Source: Welwitschia mirabilis (Eukaryota; Gnetophyta; Gnetopsida; Welwitschiales). Taken from it: a stretch of 25,903 nt of DNA. Positions 11,765 through 21,859 of the stretch are shown here, piece by piece. The stretch spans positions 268,633,848-268,659,750 of the forward strand of contig JBOZIK010000001.1 of NCBI GenBank assembly GCA_051453625.1, written 5' to 3'. A program made the translations under genes and the position numbers. Each line of letters begins with the position of its first letter. Positions within the stretch are counted from its first letter, which is position 1. Under the pieces are notes generated by a model. That model was not told where the DNA came from. It worked only from the letters and a program-made list of their open reading frames with translations, and did not search any database.

Positions 11765-12010
11765 GAATGGATTCTTGATTTTGACTGTACATTTCACATT
11801 TTTCCTCATAGGGACTAGTTTACCACCTTTGAACTGGTACATACCGGTGTTGTCTTAATGGGTAATAATACCTAGTGTAAGGTCAAAGGAATAGGGATTG
11901 TTTAGATCAAAAGCTATGATGGTATTGTCAGGACTCTTTCTAAGATACGTTATGTTCCTGATCTTAAATGGAACTTAATTTTTTTGGATACTCTTAAAGC
12001 TAATATATAC
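11765..12010 (+). pseudogene. copia aspartic protease domain, broken
   Basis: This domain would cleave the Gag-Pol polyprotein. It lies in the same frame as the zinc knuckle. The active-site region reads WILDFDCTFH (11768 onward); the family expects Asp-Ser/Thr-Gly/Ala, so the two residues after the catalytic Asp (11777) are changed. Downstream VLMGNNT and IRYVPDLKWNLI keep the usual protease layout. TAG or TAA stops interrupt at several places, some at positions where CAG, CAA or TGG would be expected, consistent with C-to-T or G-to-A decay. Confidence 0.85.
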
Positions 12011-12169
12011 AAATATGTAGCTGAAGGTGGACTTCTAAAAGTTATTAAAGATGCTCTTGTTATTGTAAAGGCTAACCAATGTGGTAGCCTATATGTCTTG
12101 TAAGGTTCTAAAATTATAGGTTCAACAGCTATTTTAACAGTTATGCTTGATTCTCACATTACCCGATTG

Positions 12170-12568
12170 TAGCATATGCAGCTAGGTAACATGAGTGAAA
12201 AGGGCATGCATATCCTAGTTATAAAGGATCTTCTATGTGATCAGCATATTGGTAAGTTGGAATTTTGTGAACACTACAATTTTGACAAACAGAAAAGGGT
12301 TAGTTTCTCTACTGCAACTCATAGTATGAAATGCATTCTAGATTATGTTCACTCTGACTTGTGGGGATCTTCCAAGGTTTCTTCAATTGGTGGTTGTCAT
12401 TTTATGATGACTATTATTGACGATTATTCTTATAAAGTATGGATTTACTTTCTAAGGCATAAAAATGAAGTATTTCATACTTTTAAAAAATGGAAAATTC
12501 TTGTTGAAAACCAAATAGGCAGAAAAGTTAAGAAATTTAGAACTGATAATGGGTTAGAATTTTGTTTA
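12170..12568 (+). pseudogene. copia integrase, N-terminal zinc and core part
   Basis: Integrase joins the DNA copy to the host chromosome. The HHCC zinc-binding module begins at 12170 with a TAG stop where Trp is expected. The first His (12173) is kept, the second is Asn (12188), the first Cys is kept (12266) and the second is Tyr (12275). The core has the first catalytic Asp in HSDLWG (12356) and the second in RTDNG (12545). The third acidic residue falls in the unknown bases that follow. From 12173 to the gap the frame is open, which makes it the longest intact stretch of the element (about 130 codons). Confidence 0.92.
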
Positions 12569-13355
12569 NNNNNNNNNNNNNNNNNNNNNNNNNNNNNNNN
12601 NNNNNNNNNNNNNNNNNNNNNNNNNNNNNNNNNNNNNNNNNNNNNNNNNNNNNNNNNNNNNNNNNNNNNNNNNNNNNNNNNNNNNNNNNNNNNNNNNNNN
12701 NNNNNNNNNNNNNNNNNNNNNNNNNNNNNNNNNNNNNNNNNNNNNNNNNNNNNNNNNNNNNNNNNNNNNNNNNNNNNNNNNNNNNNNNNNNNNNNNNNNN
12801 NNNNNNNNNNNNNNNNNNNNNNNNNNNNNNNNNNNNNNNNNNNNNNNNNNNNNNNNNNNNNNNNNNNNNNNNNNNNNNNNNNNNNNNNNNNNNNNNNNNN
12901 NNNNNNNNNNNNNNNNNNNNNNNNNNNNNNNNNNNNNNNNNNNNNNNNNNNNNNNNNNNNNNNNNNNNNNNNNNNNNNNNNNNNNNNNNNNNNNNNNNNN
13001 NNNNNNNNNNNNNNNNNNNNNNNNNNNNNNNNNNNNNNNNNNNNNNNNNNNNNNNNNNNNNNNNNNNNNNNNNNNNNNNNNNNNNNNNNNNNNNNNNNNN
13101 NNNNNNNNNNNNNNNNNNNNNNNNNNNNNNNNNNNNNNNNNNNNNNNNNNNNNNNNNNNNNNNNNNNNNNNNNNNNNNNNNNNNNNNNNNNNNNNNNNNN
13201 NNNNNNNNNNNNNNNNNNNNNNNNNNNNNNNNNNNNNNNNNNNNNNNNNNNNNNNNNNNNNNNNNNNNNNNNNNNNNNNNNNNNNNNNNNNNNNNNNNNN
13301 NNNNNNNNNNNNNNNNNNNNNNNNNNNNNNNNNNNNNNNNNNNNNNNNNNNNNNN
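12569..13355. other. Assembly gap, 787 unknown bases, inside copia integrase
   Basis: This run of N separates RTDNGLEFC-encoding sequence from sequence encoding RTLLERARCML. In the family these two blocks are only about 30-35 codons apart, roughly 100 bp, so the recorded length is about 690 bp too long for plain integrase sequence. Confidence 0.98.
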
Positions 13356-13740
13356 TAGGACATTACTTGAAAGGGCTCGTTGTATGCTCTCCAATGCTAA
13401 CTTATACCATCAACGTGATTTGTGAGCTGAGGTAGTTTCTACAGCTTATCACCTAGTCAATTGCTCCACATTAATCACTTGAGTTTCAAATTCCAAAAGA
13501 GATTTGGTTAGGTAATCTTGTTAACTACTCACATTTAAAAGTATTTGAATGTCCAACATTTGCACATGTAAATGATAGTAAATTAGCACCTAGAGTTATT
13601 AAGTGCATATTTATTAGTTATGCCTCTAAATCTAAAGGATACCTTTTGTAGTACCTTGAGTTACATAAAGTAATTCTTATTAGAGGTGTGAATTTTAATG
13701 AGGATGATTTACTTACTCTTCAAAAGATTCCATTGTTTCT
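13356..13740 (+). pseudogene. copia integrase, C-terminal part
   Basis: Right after the gap the frame reads RTLLERARCMLSNA, which follows the catalytic Glu in this family. A TGA at about 13423 replaces a residue expected to be Trp. At about 13466 one base is missing and the frame moves by one, continuing with EFQIPKEIWLGN, HLKVFECPTFAHVN and KCIFISYASKSKGY. This part holds the GKGY-type motif (here SKSKGY) of copia integrase C-termini. A linker with further shifts then leads to reverse transcriptase; its sequence TSKQVQLEVTSS can still be read around 13775-13810. Confidence 0.9.
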
Positions 13741-13936
13741 TCCTCTTCTCAAGATACTACACTGATCAGAAGACGAGCAAGCAGGTGCAGTTAGAGGTGA
13801 CATCCTCTACACTAACTATTGTTAATCCCATTCCTTCCTCCTCTACTTAATCGAGTATTGATAAAATGCTTTAAGTACCACTGCTCTTGTTCAACCACAG
13901 TAGGATTATTCAATTTCTTAAGATCATCTGAGAAGA

Positions 13937-14820
13937 ATGATTAAGAAACTAGCTAGATACATTGACAATGAAGATGATTTAGTACAATATGCTCTTTTTG
14001 TAGCCCAAGAAATTCTTGAAGGTCTTAAACCGTCATTATACTCGAAAGTTGTTTCTTATCCAGATTCGTCTAAGTTGTTAAAAGTGATGAACAAAAAACT
14101 TAAAAGTCTCCATAAAAATAAAACTTGGGATTTATATGAGCTTCCATTTGGTAAATGTCCTTTAAACTATAAATGGATTTACAAGAAAAAGGACGGCATC
14201 CCTAGAGTTGAAGATGCAAGATGAAAAGAATGTTTGGTTTTTAAAGGTTGCAATCAAAAAGAAGGTATTAATTTCCATGAAATTTTCTCACATGTTGTTT
14301 GTTATATCTCTATTCATGTGCTACTTACATTTGTTGTTTTATTTCACATGGAGTTAAATCAACTTGATGTCAAAACTACATTTTTACATAGAGAACTCGA
14401 TGAGAAAATCTGTATGAAGCAACCTGAGGGTTTTGTAACCCCTAGAAAAGAACATTATATGTATCATCTAAACAAATAATTATTTGGCCTTAAGCAAGCT
14501 TTGAGATAGTGGTACAAGACATTTAATACATTCATGATTAGGCAAGGCTTTACTAGAAGTCAGTATGATAATTATATTTACTACTAGTACTATCCTGACA
14601 AATCTTTTGTGTATTTGTTACTTTACATTGATAATATATTAATTGCTTCCTGCAACAAGTTTTTGAATTCCAAGTTGAAATGCCAACTCAATATAAAATT
14701 TGACATGAAAGATCTTGGTAAGGTTAAAAAAATCCTTAGTATGGAAATTCAAAGAAACCATCTAACCAGTAAATTATTTCTATCTCAAAAGACTTATCTC
14801 GAGAAAGCCTTAACAGTTTC
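13937..14820 (+). pseudogene. copia reverse transcriptase, broken
   Basis: This domain would copy element RNA into DNA. The frame reads through KTWDLYELP, YKWIYKKK, then QLDVKTTFLH, which carries the first catalytic Asp (about 14364), then QPEGF, FGLKQA and the catalytic box at 14624-14635. That box reads YIDN instead of YxDD: the last Asp codon is AAT, a G-to-A change, so catalysis should be lost. In-frame stops occur at 14222 (TGA), 14477 (TAA), about 14507 (TAG) and about 14585 (TAG). Near 14820 the frame moves by one. Confidence 0.93.
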
Positions 14821-14823
14821 AAT

Positions 14824-15580
14824 ATGTTAAATTATAAATCTGTTTCTACTCTCTTAGTTACTTACTTTAAATTATCTTCGGATTTTTTCCCTAAAACCGA
14901 TGAAGAGATTGACCACATATCAAACATTCCATATTCTAGTGTAGTGGGTAGTTTAATATATGCTATGATCTACACTAGGCCTAATCTAGCATATGATGTA
15001 AGTATGGTGAGTCAATATATGCATAATCTAGGAAAGGATCATTGAAATGCTGTTAAATGTATCCTTCACTATTTGAAGGGTTCTTCTGATTTAGGCTTAG
15101 TATTTGATAAGTTCAAAGCCCTGTCGAACAATGTAGTAGAATTTACTGATTCTGATTATGATAGTGTTTTATATAGGTGAAGATCTCTTTCAAGTTACAT
15201 TTTTACACTTTATAAATTTTCCATTAGTTGGAAGGCTTCTCTTTAATCCAGCACTACATTATTGATAACTGAAGCAGAGTATGTAGCAGTAACTAAAATT
15301 GTAAAGAATGCTACATGGCTGAGAGGTCTTATAATTAAAATTTGTGTAGTCCAAGAAGAGACTATTGTGTTTTATGGTAGTTCGAGTGCTATTCATCTTA
15401 CTAAGAATGATATGTATCACTCAAGGATCATGTCAAATATCACCATATCATAGATACTCTTGCTATAGGGAACATTGTGGTGAAAAATGTACATACTTCT
15501 AAAAACCCTGTGTAGATATGTTGACTAAGCCTCTTTCTACTATCAAGTTCAAATAATGTTTGGACTTAGTGGACATATGA
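14824..15580 (+). pseudogene. copia RNase H and end of pol, broken
   Basis: RNase H would remove RNA from the RNA-DNA hybrid. After the frameshift near 14820 the sequence reads NYKSVSTLL, then YSSVVGSLIYAM and RPNLAYDVSMVSQYM, the connection typical of copia elements. EFTDSDYDS carries the first acidic residues and TEAEYVAV (about 15273) a later acidic motif. Stops fall at 15043, about 15178 and 15246. Near 15430 some bases are missing and the frame moves, then DHVKYHHI follows. A second shift near 15510 leads to VDMLTKPLS, the usual end of the polyprotein. The frame ends with TAA at about 15555 or TGA near 15579. Confidence 0.92.
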
Positions 15581-15615
15581 AATACTTAAATACTCGTAGG
15601 GCATCAAATTTGAGT

Positions 15616-15627
15616 TAAGGTGCAGAT
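15616..15627 (+). other. Polypurine tract of the copia element
   Basis: TAAGGTGCAGAT lies directly before the 3' LTR start TGTTAAGATG, the normal place for the plus-strand primer. It is close to the usual purine run of plant copia elements but has T and C interruptions. Confidence 0.75.
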
Positions 15628-16753
15628 TGTTAAGATGTGGCTCAAATATGAGCACACATCCATAAGTCCTCAATAGATTAAGATGGCAGCCAAGCCCACA
15701 GGAATGCCGTAAATCCAATGGCATTCCTCTCAAACCTTGTGCCTTTTCTACATTTTTTAGAGTTTAATTTTTTAACAATNNNNNNNNNNNNNNNNNNNNN
15801 NNNNNNNNNNNNNNNNNNNNNNNNNNNNNNNNNNNNNNNNNNNNNNNNNNNNNNNNNNNNNNNNNNNNNNNNNNNNNNNTTAACAATACCTAAACCATTG
15901 CGTGCTATGTGCACCTCTATTTGTTTAGTGACTCTGTTACTTTCTTGCCTATACTCGATATTGAACATCAGCACCGGCGCTTCCTTTCTACATGCATCTG
16001 CACTTTGCTTCCACTCTTGTGCTAGTGCGCTTGCTCTATGCACATCGCCCTCAACCTACAACTGTGCCTTTATGCACTGACTACATCATCGTCGCCAGGA
16101 TTTATCAGCTAGCATCTTCACTTCCTGCATTTGCATCTCTGCGGACCATCATCAGCTCCTATGCCAACTTTATCACTTTTGTGCACTCTTGCTTGTGCAC
16201 TACGCTACAACTCACCACCATCATGTCTTCAAGCATGGTTCCTATGGTTTACCTCCACCATGTTGCCTCTTGCATGTCCTCCATGTTGCCCTATGGTTTA
16301 CCTCCGCTATGCTATATCATCTTGTCCTAGTACCTGCCTGACTCACACCACCTGCACGCAGCTTGCACTGACATGTACCATTAGCATCGTCACTGTTGCA
16401 CTTCACTTGTGTATAGCCAAGCATGTCCAACACCATTGCCACTAAATCTCACCTACGCGTAGCTAAGCACGGCCATCACTGCCATCACTCCTTCCCTCTA
16501 TTTGTAGCCTGCATGAAACATTATCATTCACTCCTATGTGCATCTGTATGGGTTGACAATTATTTCTTTTTGTTTATTTTGGACATGTAAACATTACTTT
16601 ATGCACATTGTAATTTTTTGTTAATTGTGTTTATCGCCTTATACAAGAGCCTTATTAATCATTACATGATTTTGTGTTTAAAATCATTTTTCTTTGGCTT
16701 TTGCCTTGCTTTTGGTTTTTGTGCTATCTGTTCATTATGCATAGAAGCCAACA
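15628..16753 (+). repeat. 3' LTR of the copia element
   Basis: This LTR begins TGTTAAGATG and ends GCCAACA. Without the 100 unknown bases and the 8 bp shared by their flanks it is about 1018 bp, some 96 bp shorter than the 5' LTR. Three missing segments explain this: about 29 bp with a TATA-like site, about 50 bp, and about 16 bp of a tandem doubling. The tail with TACAAGAGCC and TTATTAATCATTACATGATTTTG remains closely parallel to the 5' LTR. Confidence 0.92.
15780..15879. other. Assembly gap of exactly 100 unknown bases in the 3' LTR
   Basis: The bases on both sides share TTAACAAT: the left side ends in it and the right side begins with it. Overlaying the two copies gives a 3' LTR collinear with the 5' LTR, so probably no sequence is missing here. 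Confidence 0.97.
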
Positions 16754-18430
16754 ACGCAGTAAAGATACAATATTAGAGTACTTAAAAAATAGAGGAGGCA
16801 CATCAAAAATAGAGGAGATGAGAGCAAATAGGAGAAAAAACACAAATCACAATAGATCAGAGAAGGAGATTAGAATAGTGAAGAAGCTAGACAGATTGAA
16901 AAAGAGCAGAGGAGATGAATCAAAAACATAGAAAAGAACATAAAAAAAAAAGATGCAAAAGTAAGGAAGGGACTCTCGAAAGTGAAGGATAGAGATTGCA
17001 GAAAAGGAGATCTAGCAGAGAGAGAACATCATAAACATCATGGATCATAGGAGGAAAACCATGATGGAGAAACAAACACAATAAGGCTATGACATTAAAG
17101 AGGAAGCTCAAATAGCACGGGGGTGTTTCAAATGAAGTGTCTTCATAGAACATGAGACTCACAGGATAAAGAAAATATGACAGCAATGTTAACACATTAA
17201 ATCCATTTGATTGGGATTTAAGGCTTTTAAAAGTAACTTTTCAAAATAACTTTTTACTAAGGTTGAAAGAAACTGAATTTTTACTAAATTTCTACTTGTC
17301 ATTTTAGCTATCTGGTGATTTCCATTGATGTTATTATTGATTTCTTTATGCCATAGCACATTAGTTTACTTTAGAAAATTATTGGTAGAATATCTTGAAA
17401 AATTCAAGGATTTATTTAAGCTACTTAGGTTTTACTTACAGCTACAAATAATGAGTGCAAAGCATTAGGCATTAAGAATTTCATTTTGCCTAAAGTCTTA
17501 ATTAAGATACAAGCCTACTCCCTTAGATTTATTAAATTATGCAAAGAAGAATGAAGAACATTAGAAAATTGAAAACATTGAGTAGATTAAGGAAGAAAAG
17601 GATAATTTTTAGAAAAGACTGAATCATGCTTCGTTGGTTCATAGGGATATTATAACAAAAAAAAAAAAAAAAAGAAACAAAGAAATAAAGAAAAGGCCCA
17701 TCATCCAATTTTTTACATAACTTCCTTCTCTCTAATATTATTATTGATAATCAAAACAAAAGACCCTAGGAAGTTCTCCCCATAACTATCCAGGCTAGAA
17801 AGACAAGTATTAGTTAGATAGTATGAACTTTTGGTCTGTTTCCTCTAATTTCTCATATGAAACTTAGCTCTTTAGTTCAGCCATACAAAAATAAGCACAA
17901 GTGATTCAATGAAACATAAAACTAAGATACAAATATGATACTCACTGATAACTTCATCCTAATAATAGAGAATTTTGTGAAACTCATCAATTAAGTCACA
18001 AGAATAATTAAATATAACTAATCTATTTTTAGCAAGAAAAGAAAGAAGAAAAACATATGCATATTCATGCTTAATGAAATCAAAGTTCTATGCAAACTTT
18101 AAATCTCTTAATTGAAAATGATTTTTATGCCTTTAGTATTGCAAATCCTTAATTTCTTTCCATAAGTTAAATTAAACTACCAATGAATCAGGAAGCTAGG
18201 ATCAAAACCTCCAATTTGAACTATTAATGAGCTGTATGAAGTTGTATAAAATTCAAATCCAAATTCTAAAATGTTCTAATCCAGTACAATCTATTTTTAT
18301 GCACTATCACATCACACAATATATGAAACAAGAAAGAAAAATCCTCTATGGCTAACATTTTAGAGAATTAAGATGTACCATGAATGTAGATCTGAAACCA
18401 AGTCGTTCAAACTAAGTTAATCTATCATGA
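16754..18430. other. Unassigned segment right of the copia insertion
   Basis: About 1.7 kb with no match that I can see elsewhere in the window. The first part, about 16771-17110, is strongly purine-rich on the plus strand, like 9663-9771 before the copia element; the two were presumably continuous. An A run of about 18 bases lies near 17657-17674. The rest is ordinary AT-rich sequence. I find no retrotransposon motif, RNA gene or credible coding frame on either strand. It occupies the place of the first ~400 bp of giant LTR copy b plus any internal region between copies a and b. Confidence 0.5.
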
Positions 18431-19720
18431 TTTGGTTTTTGGGTTGAACTTAAGAGGCACCAAAAGTACAAAATTTTTTTTAATTAACTTTATTACATTA
18501 TAGCTCATCAATTTACATGATAAGATTAAACATTGTAGTGATTTTATTTGGTTATGATTGAGAGACTTACCACTTAGTCGCCTATAAGATTCACGTCAAG
18601 TGAACTATGTGATGATATCTTACTTGAGTAATACCAATTAATTTTAAGGTTAATTACAAATCTTGATTTGAAATACATAAAGAAAGGTTGTGGTTAAGTG
18701 ATTGGTTATACCAACAACTAAGTAACCACGCCTATGTAATCCTCCTCTAGAGGAGTTTAAACTACATGTAGTTCTATCTTGGACCTTATACCAATCTCCA
18801 ATAATATGCATGAGTATAAGATAAACTAAGGTGGTTTGTATCAAAGGCATGTGATAATCTTAGGCATGAAATAATGTAAGGAATAATGCAAGAACTTAAT
18901 ATTTAAAGCGACACAAGTAGATATTGCATACAAATATGTGTACATATGCATAGTAGCTAAATGTAAAAGTATCAAAGGCAAGTAGTCAGGAACTCTCAAG
19001 GTTAAATAGCCAATCCTATTAAGAAATTTTAATGTATAAATAATAATAATTTACATTTATATTAACATAAATGAGATATATGGATACTTGAGTATATAAA
19101 TATAGTGAACTCCTTGGTCACTTGGCCAAAATCATCCATGAGCAATCCACCATCATCAAGCACAAGATATCCCCTCATATCTCACTATAAAATCTTGGTG
19201 AATGCCAATGGGAGGGGAATATATCATAATAAAATGTCATTATAGTAACGTCATGCATAAATATGATTGACACACATACATACAGATACACACACAAACA
19301 AACTCCATTTTGGCAGGGTACCTCTTAGTCACTTCTTTTATAACATATCATAACGAATCTAGTAATATATGAATATAAAATACCAAAGAAAATAGTTCAC
19401 ATGCCACTGATTAAGTCTTTAGTTTTGATAGACTGAGCTTAATAGGAGTCAAAGGATAAAGAATACTAATTAAATGTCTAATTATTTCTATTGACCATCA
19501 TAGAAAAACTACTAATATTATTTCATATTATGCATAAGATAACAAACAATTACTTGGAACATTTAACTCATATGCATGAACATATAAGAAAATACATTTA
19601 ACAGTACATACTCCGAAAGTGTGAAGAATACTAGAAGCAACCATGATCATTGGAAGTTGTGCTAATACTTGCATCATTGTATAACTATAGTATACATAAT
19701 ATAATTACATTAAACCATAC
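18431..19720 (-). mobile_element. Giant LTR, copy a (3' part only)
   Basis: This stretch aligns with 4071 to about 5370, the 3' part of giant LTR copy b, in the same minus orientation. Shared landmarks include TTGAACTTAAGAGGCAC against TTGGACTTAAGAAGCAT, a block around TAGAGGAG, and CCATTTTGGCAGGGTACCTC against CCATTTTAGCAGCGTACCTC. Similarity fades after about 19720. The expected LTR end and primer site near 18420 are not clean. A short CA-rich run occurs at about 19270-19300. Confidence 0.65.
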
Positions 19721-19959
19721 TAAAAGCAATATGATTATTAATCAATACATCCAACAACATCTAACATTTATTATAAATGAATTACTAGGTAACTAAGTAT
19801 GAAAATGCATTCTATTAAAGTATATGTACTAATAATATTAAGCTTAATTAATACTCTTCTAGATACTCTATTATGTTATGTACTTAAAGGAGAACAAAGA
19901 TGAGAATTAATTCTAAAGTTTTTAGTAACTAAACATATCTACTCCTTTATAATATATGT

Positions 19960-20540
19960 CAAATACTATGCATATGAGATAGCATAATATAAGATAATAT
20001 AATATTATACATATAATATGCATAATATACTATTATGCATATAGTATACTATAATATGTATGTTCTATATAATAAAATATAATGTAATGAAGTGTCTTGT
20101 ACGGTAAATATAATATATTATGCATGTAGTATTTTGATATGAACTAGGATAAGATAACACAATATCATGCATATAATAAAAATATAATATGAGATAACTT
20201 AATATGAAATAATATAACATTATGAATATCATGTAATATAGTATATTATAATACATAAGCAATATAATATATTATAATATAAGATATAATATAATATAGA
20301 TGCATTATAATATAATATACATGTAAAAGAATATAATATTCTATAATACAATTTACTATAATATAACAAATAATATTATATAATCTAATATAAATATAAT
20401 TATAATATAATACCATACAATATTATATAGTATAGTATAATTATAATATAATATTTTATATTATAACATAAGGTAATATAATATTATATTATAACTTAAT
20501 ATGATATAATAGAATTAAATACAATACTATATATGTTTTC
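19960..20540. repeat. A/T-only low-complexity tract
   Basis: About 580 bp built almost wholly from ATAATAT, TATAATAT and ATTATGCATATAAT-like units, with occasional G or C. A much shorter tract of the same kind (about 6068-6135) sits inside giant LTR copy b. The larger tract may be an expanded version of it, since giant-LTR similarity does not resume on its right side. Confidence 0.8.
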
Positions 20541-21085
20541 AATTTAATTTAATAATGTGAATTATGTTTCTTATGGTTTATGAGTTTGAGAGAGAGACTA
20601 TGGGATGAATACTCTATAGAATAAGAGAGAAGTGTGATAATTAGTAATACTTATAATATAGCAATATAAATTCTATGTTATAAAATTACATCTAAACATA
20701 GTATTGCTGTAAGCCTAAATGATTTGTAATAATAATGTTCTAGTTTTATTTTCTCTATGTTTATATGGTTTTCAATCTATAGATTATTTAAACACTTGAG
20801 AGAAATAGAATTCTTCTTCTTAAATAATAATTACAAGATAAGTTATTTTTATGTATAAAATTATATTTTAAATATATTTAGATAAATAAACTTAAGACAA
20901 AAATCATGAAACTTGAGAATTAAGAAGACGTAGCATAACATGTGTACTATGCAACTACTTAAGTGAAAGTAAATTAAGTAGGAACTTAACACTTGAATTT
21001 AGGATTAAGAAAAATGTACAAAAAATGATCATAGATAAGTTAATAGCTTAAAATGTGGAAGCTTTTAAGGCTTACTTAAATTTCT
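20541..21085. other. Unassigned AT-rich stretch
   Basis: I see no open frame, element terminus, RNA gene or repeat that I can support here. It does not align with the part of the giant LTR that would follow the A/T tract in copy b. Confidence 0.5.
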
Positions 21086-21089
21086 TATG

Positions 21090-21440
21090 CATCTTACATA
21101 GTACGTTGGGCCATCAATCTTCAATGAAATCTTTTTGTCATTTCTTACTTCATCCCAAAATATAGCCATCGATTAAAAAAATGCATAGTCTTCTACCAAG
21201 GAAAAACCCATATGGTCTTTCATGTGCTGCTTATTATGTCTTAAATCATAAAAATAAGTGTTTTATGGGAGATACATAATAGTAATCATAATGATAATAT
21301 CATTTGTATTGACTATGTTCACTGGGCTCCATCTATTCAACACATCATCAAAGAAGGACAAGCACATAGTAAAGGTCTGATTACTGGCCATTTTTTCTTT
21401 CTTATCAATCAGCACCACTCGATCCCCTAGTGTCATTTAA
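21090..21440 (-). pseudogene. Unidentified coding-like frame
   Basis: One minus-strand frame runs about 115 codons with only three stops, fewer than expected for DNA this AT-rich. It contains TLGDRVVLIDKKEKMASNQ at its start and FWDEVRNDKKISLKIDGP near its end. I do not recognise a family and see no catalytic motif. It lies downstream of the anthranilate synthase pseudogene on the same strand but does not resemble that protein. It may be a decayed exon, part of an old element, or chance. Confidence 0.25.
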
Positions 21441-21859
21441 ATAAATGCAAATTCACACACCACAAACCATAAGCATTAAACTATAGCCTACACTTCCCAA
21501 AAATAAACACCTTCCACGACTAAAAAATAGGTCATGGCTCTTACATTTAAGTTAAAAAAAAAAATACCCCAATTGAATCTTGTGAAAAAGATCTCTACTC
21601 TTTCGACTTCTTTTTATTATGAATAATTAAAAAAAATAATGAAATGTAGGGCATTACATGGTCAAGACAATCAGGAATGTGAACACCTAGTGGTGCAATT
21701 CATGCAAGGATCCTTTTACAAAGAAATTCATAGGTAACATAAATATCAAATCTACTCCCAATTCCAACCCATTAGAGAAAATAGTGATAACAATTATAAA
21801 AACAAGTTTCACAATAGCTAGATGAGAAAAGGCTAGTCAATAAAACAATAAGAAATGTG

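Larger units (their letters stand above)
9772..16753 (+). mobile_element. Full-length degenerate Ty1/copia retrotransposon (Tork/TNT1-like)
   Basis: Two related LTRs begin TGTTAAGATG and end AACA. They enclose a tRNA-Met primer site, gag, protease, integrase, reverse transcriptase and RNase H in copia order (integrase before reverse transcriptase), then a polypurine tract. The element is plus-strand and about 7 kb including 887 unknown bases. Every domain carries stops or frameshifts and several catalytic residues are changed, so it cannot move on its own. The LTRs differ at roughly 7% of positions in their first 117 bp and visibly more (perhaps 15-20% by eye) in the middle, which points to an old insertion. 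It landed in the unassigned segment that interrupts giant LTR copy b, so it is younger than that segment. Confidence 0.95.

Noticed and set aside
12176-13435. A single 419-codon open frame
   Set aside because: Most of it is the 787-base run of N. Only the first part is integrase sequence, and the part after the gap is in another frame than family collinearity requires.
16764-16768. Exact ATACA as the right target duplication of the copia element
   Set aside because: It would place the LTR end ten bases beyond the CA terminus, where the 5' LTR already has its primer site. The degenerate ACGCA at 16754 is preferred.
16920-17195. A 91-codon Leu/Phe-rich minus-strand frame
   Set aside because: It is the complement of a purine-rich tract, which naturally lacks stops and gives Leu, Phe and Ser; no family motif.
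18388-18403. A second primer-binding-site-like sequence on the minus strand (TTGGTTTCAGATC)
   Set aside because: Two mismatches in the core and no clean LTR end directly before it; the distance from the shared LTR sequence differs from that at 4062, so it may be chance.
21550-21563. A run of A as a poly(A) tail of the anthranilate synthase retrocopy
   Set aside because: It is on the plus strand, while the pseudogene is on the minus strand and would need a T run here. A weak T-rich stretch at 21391-21405 is too short to count.
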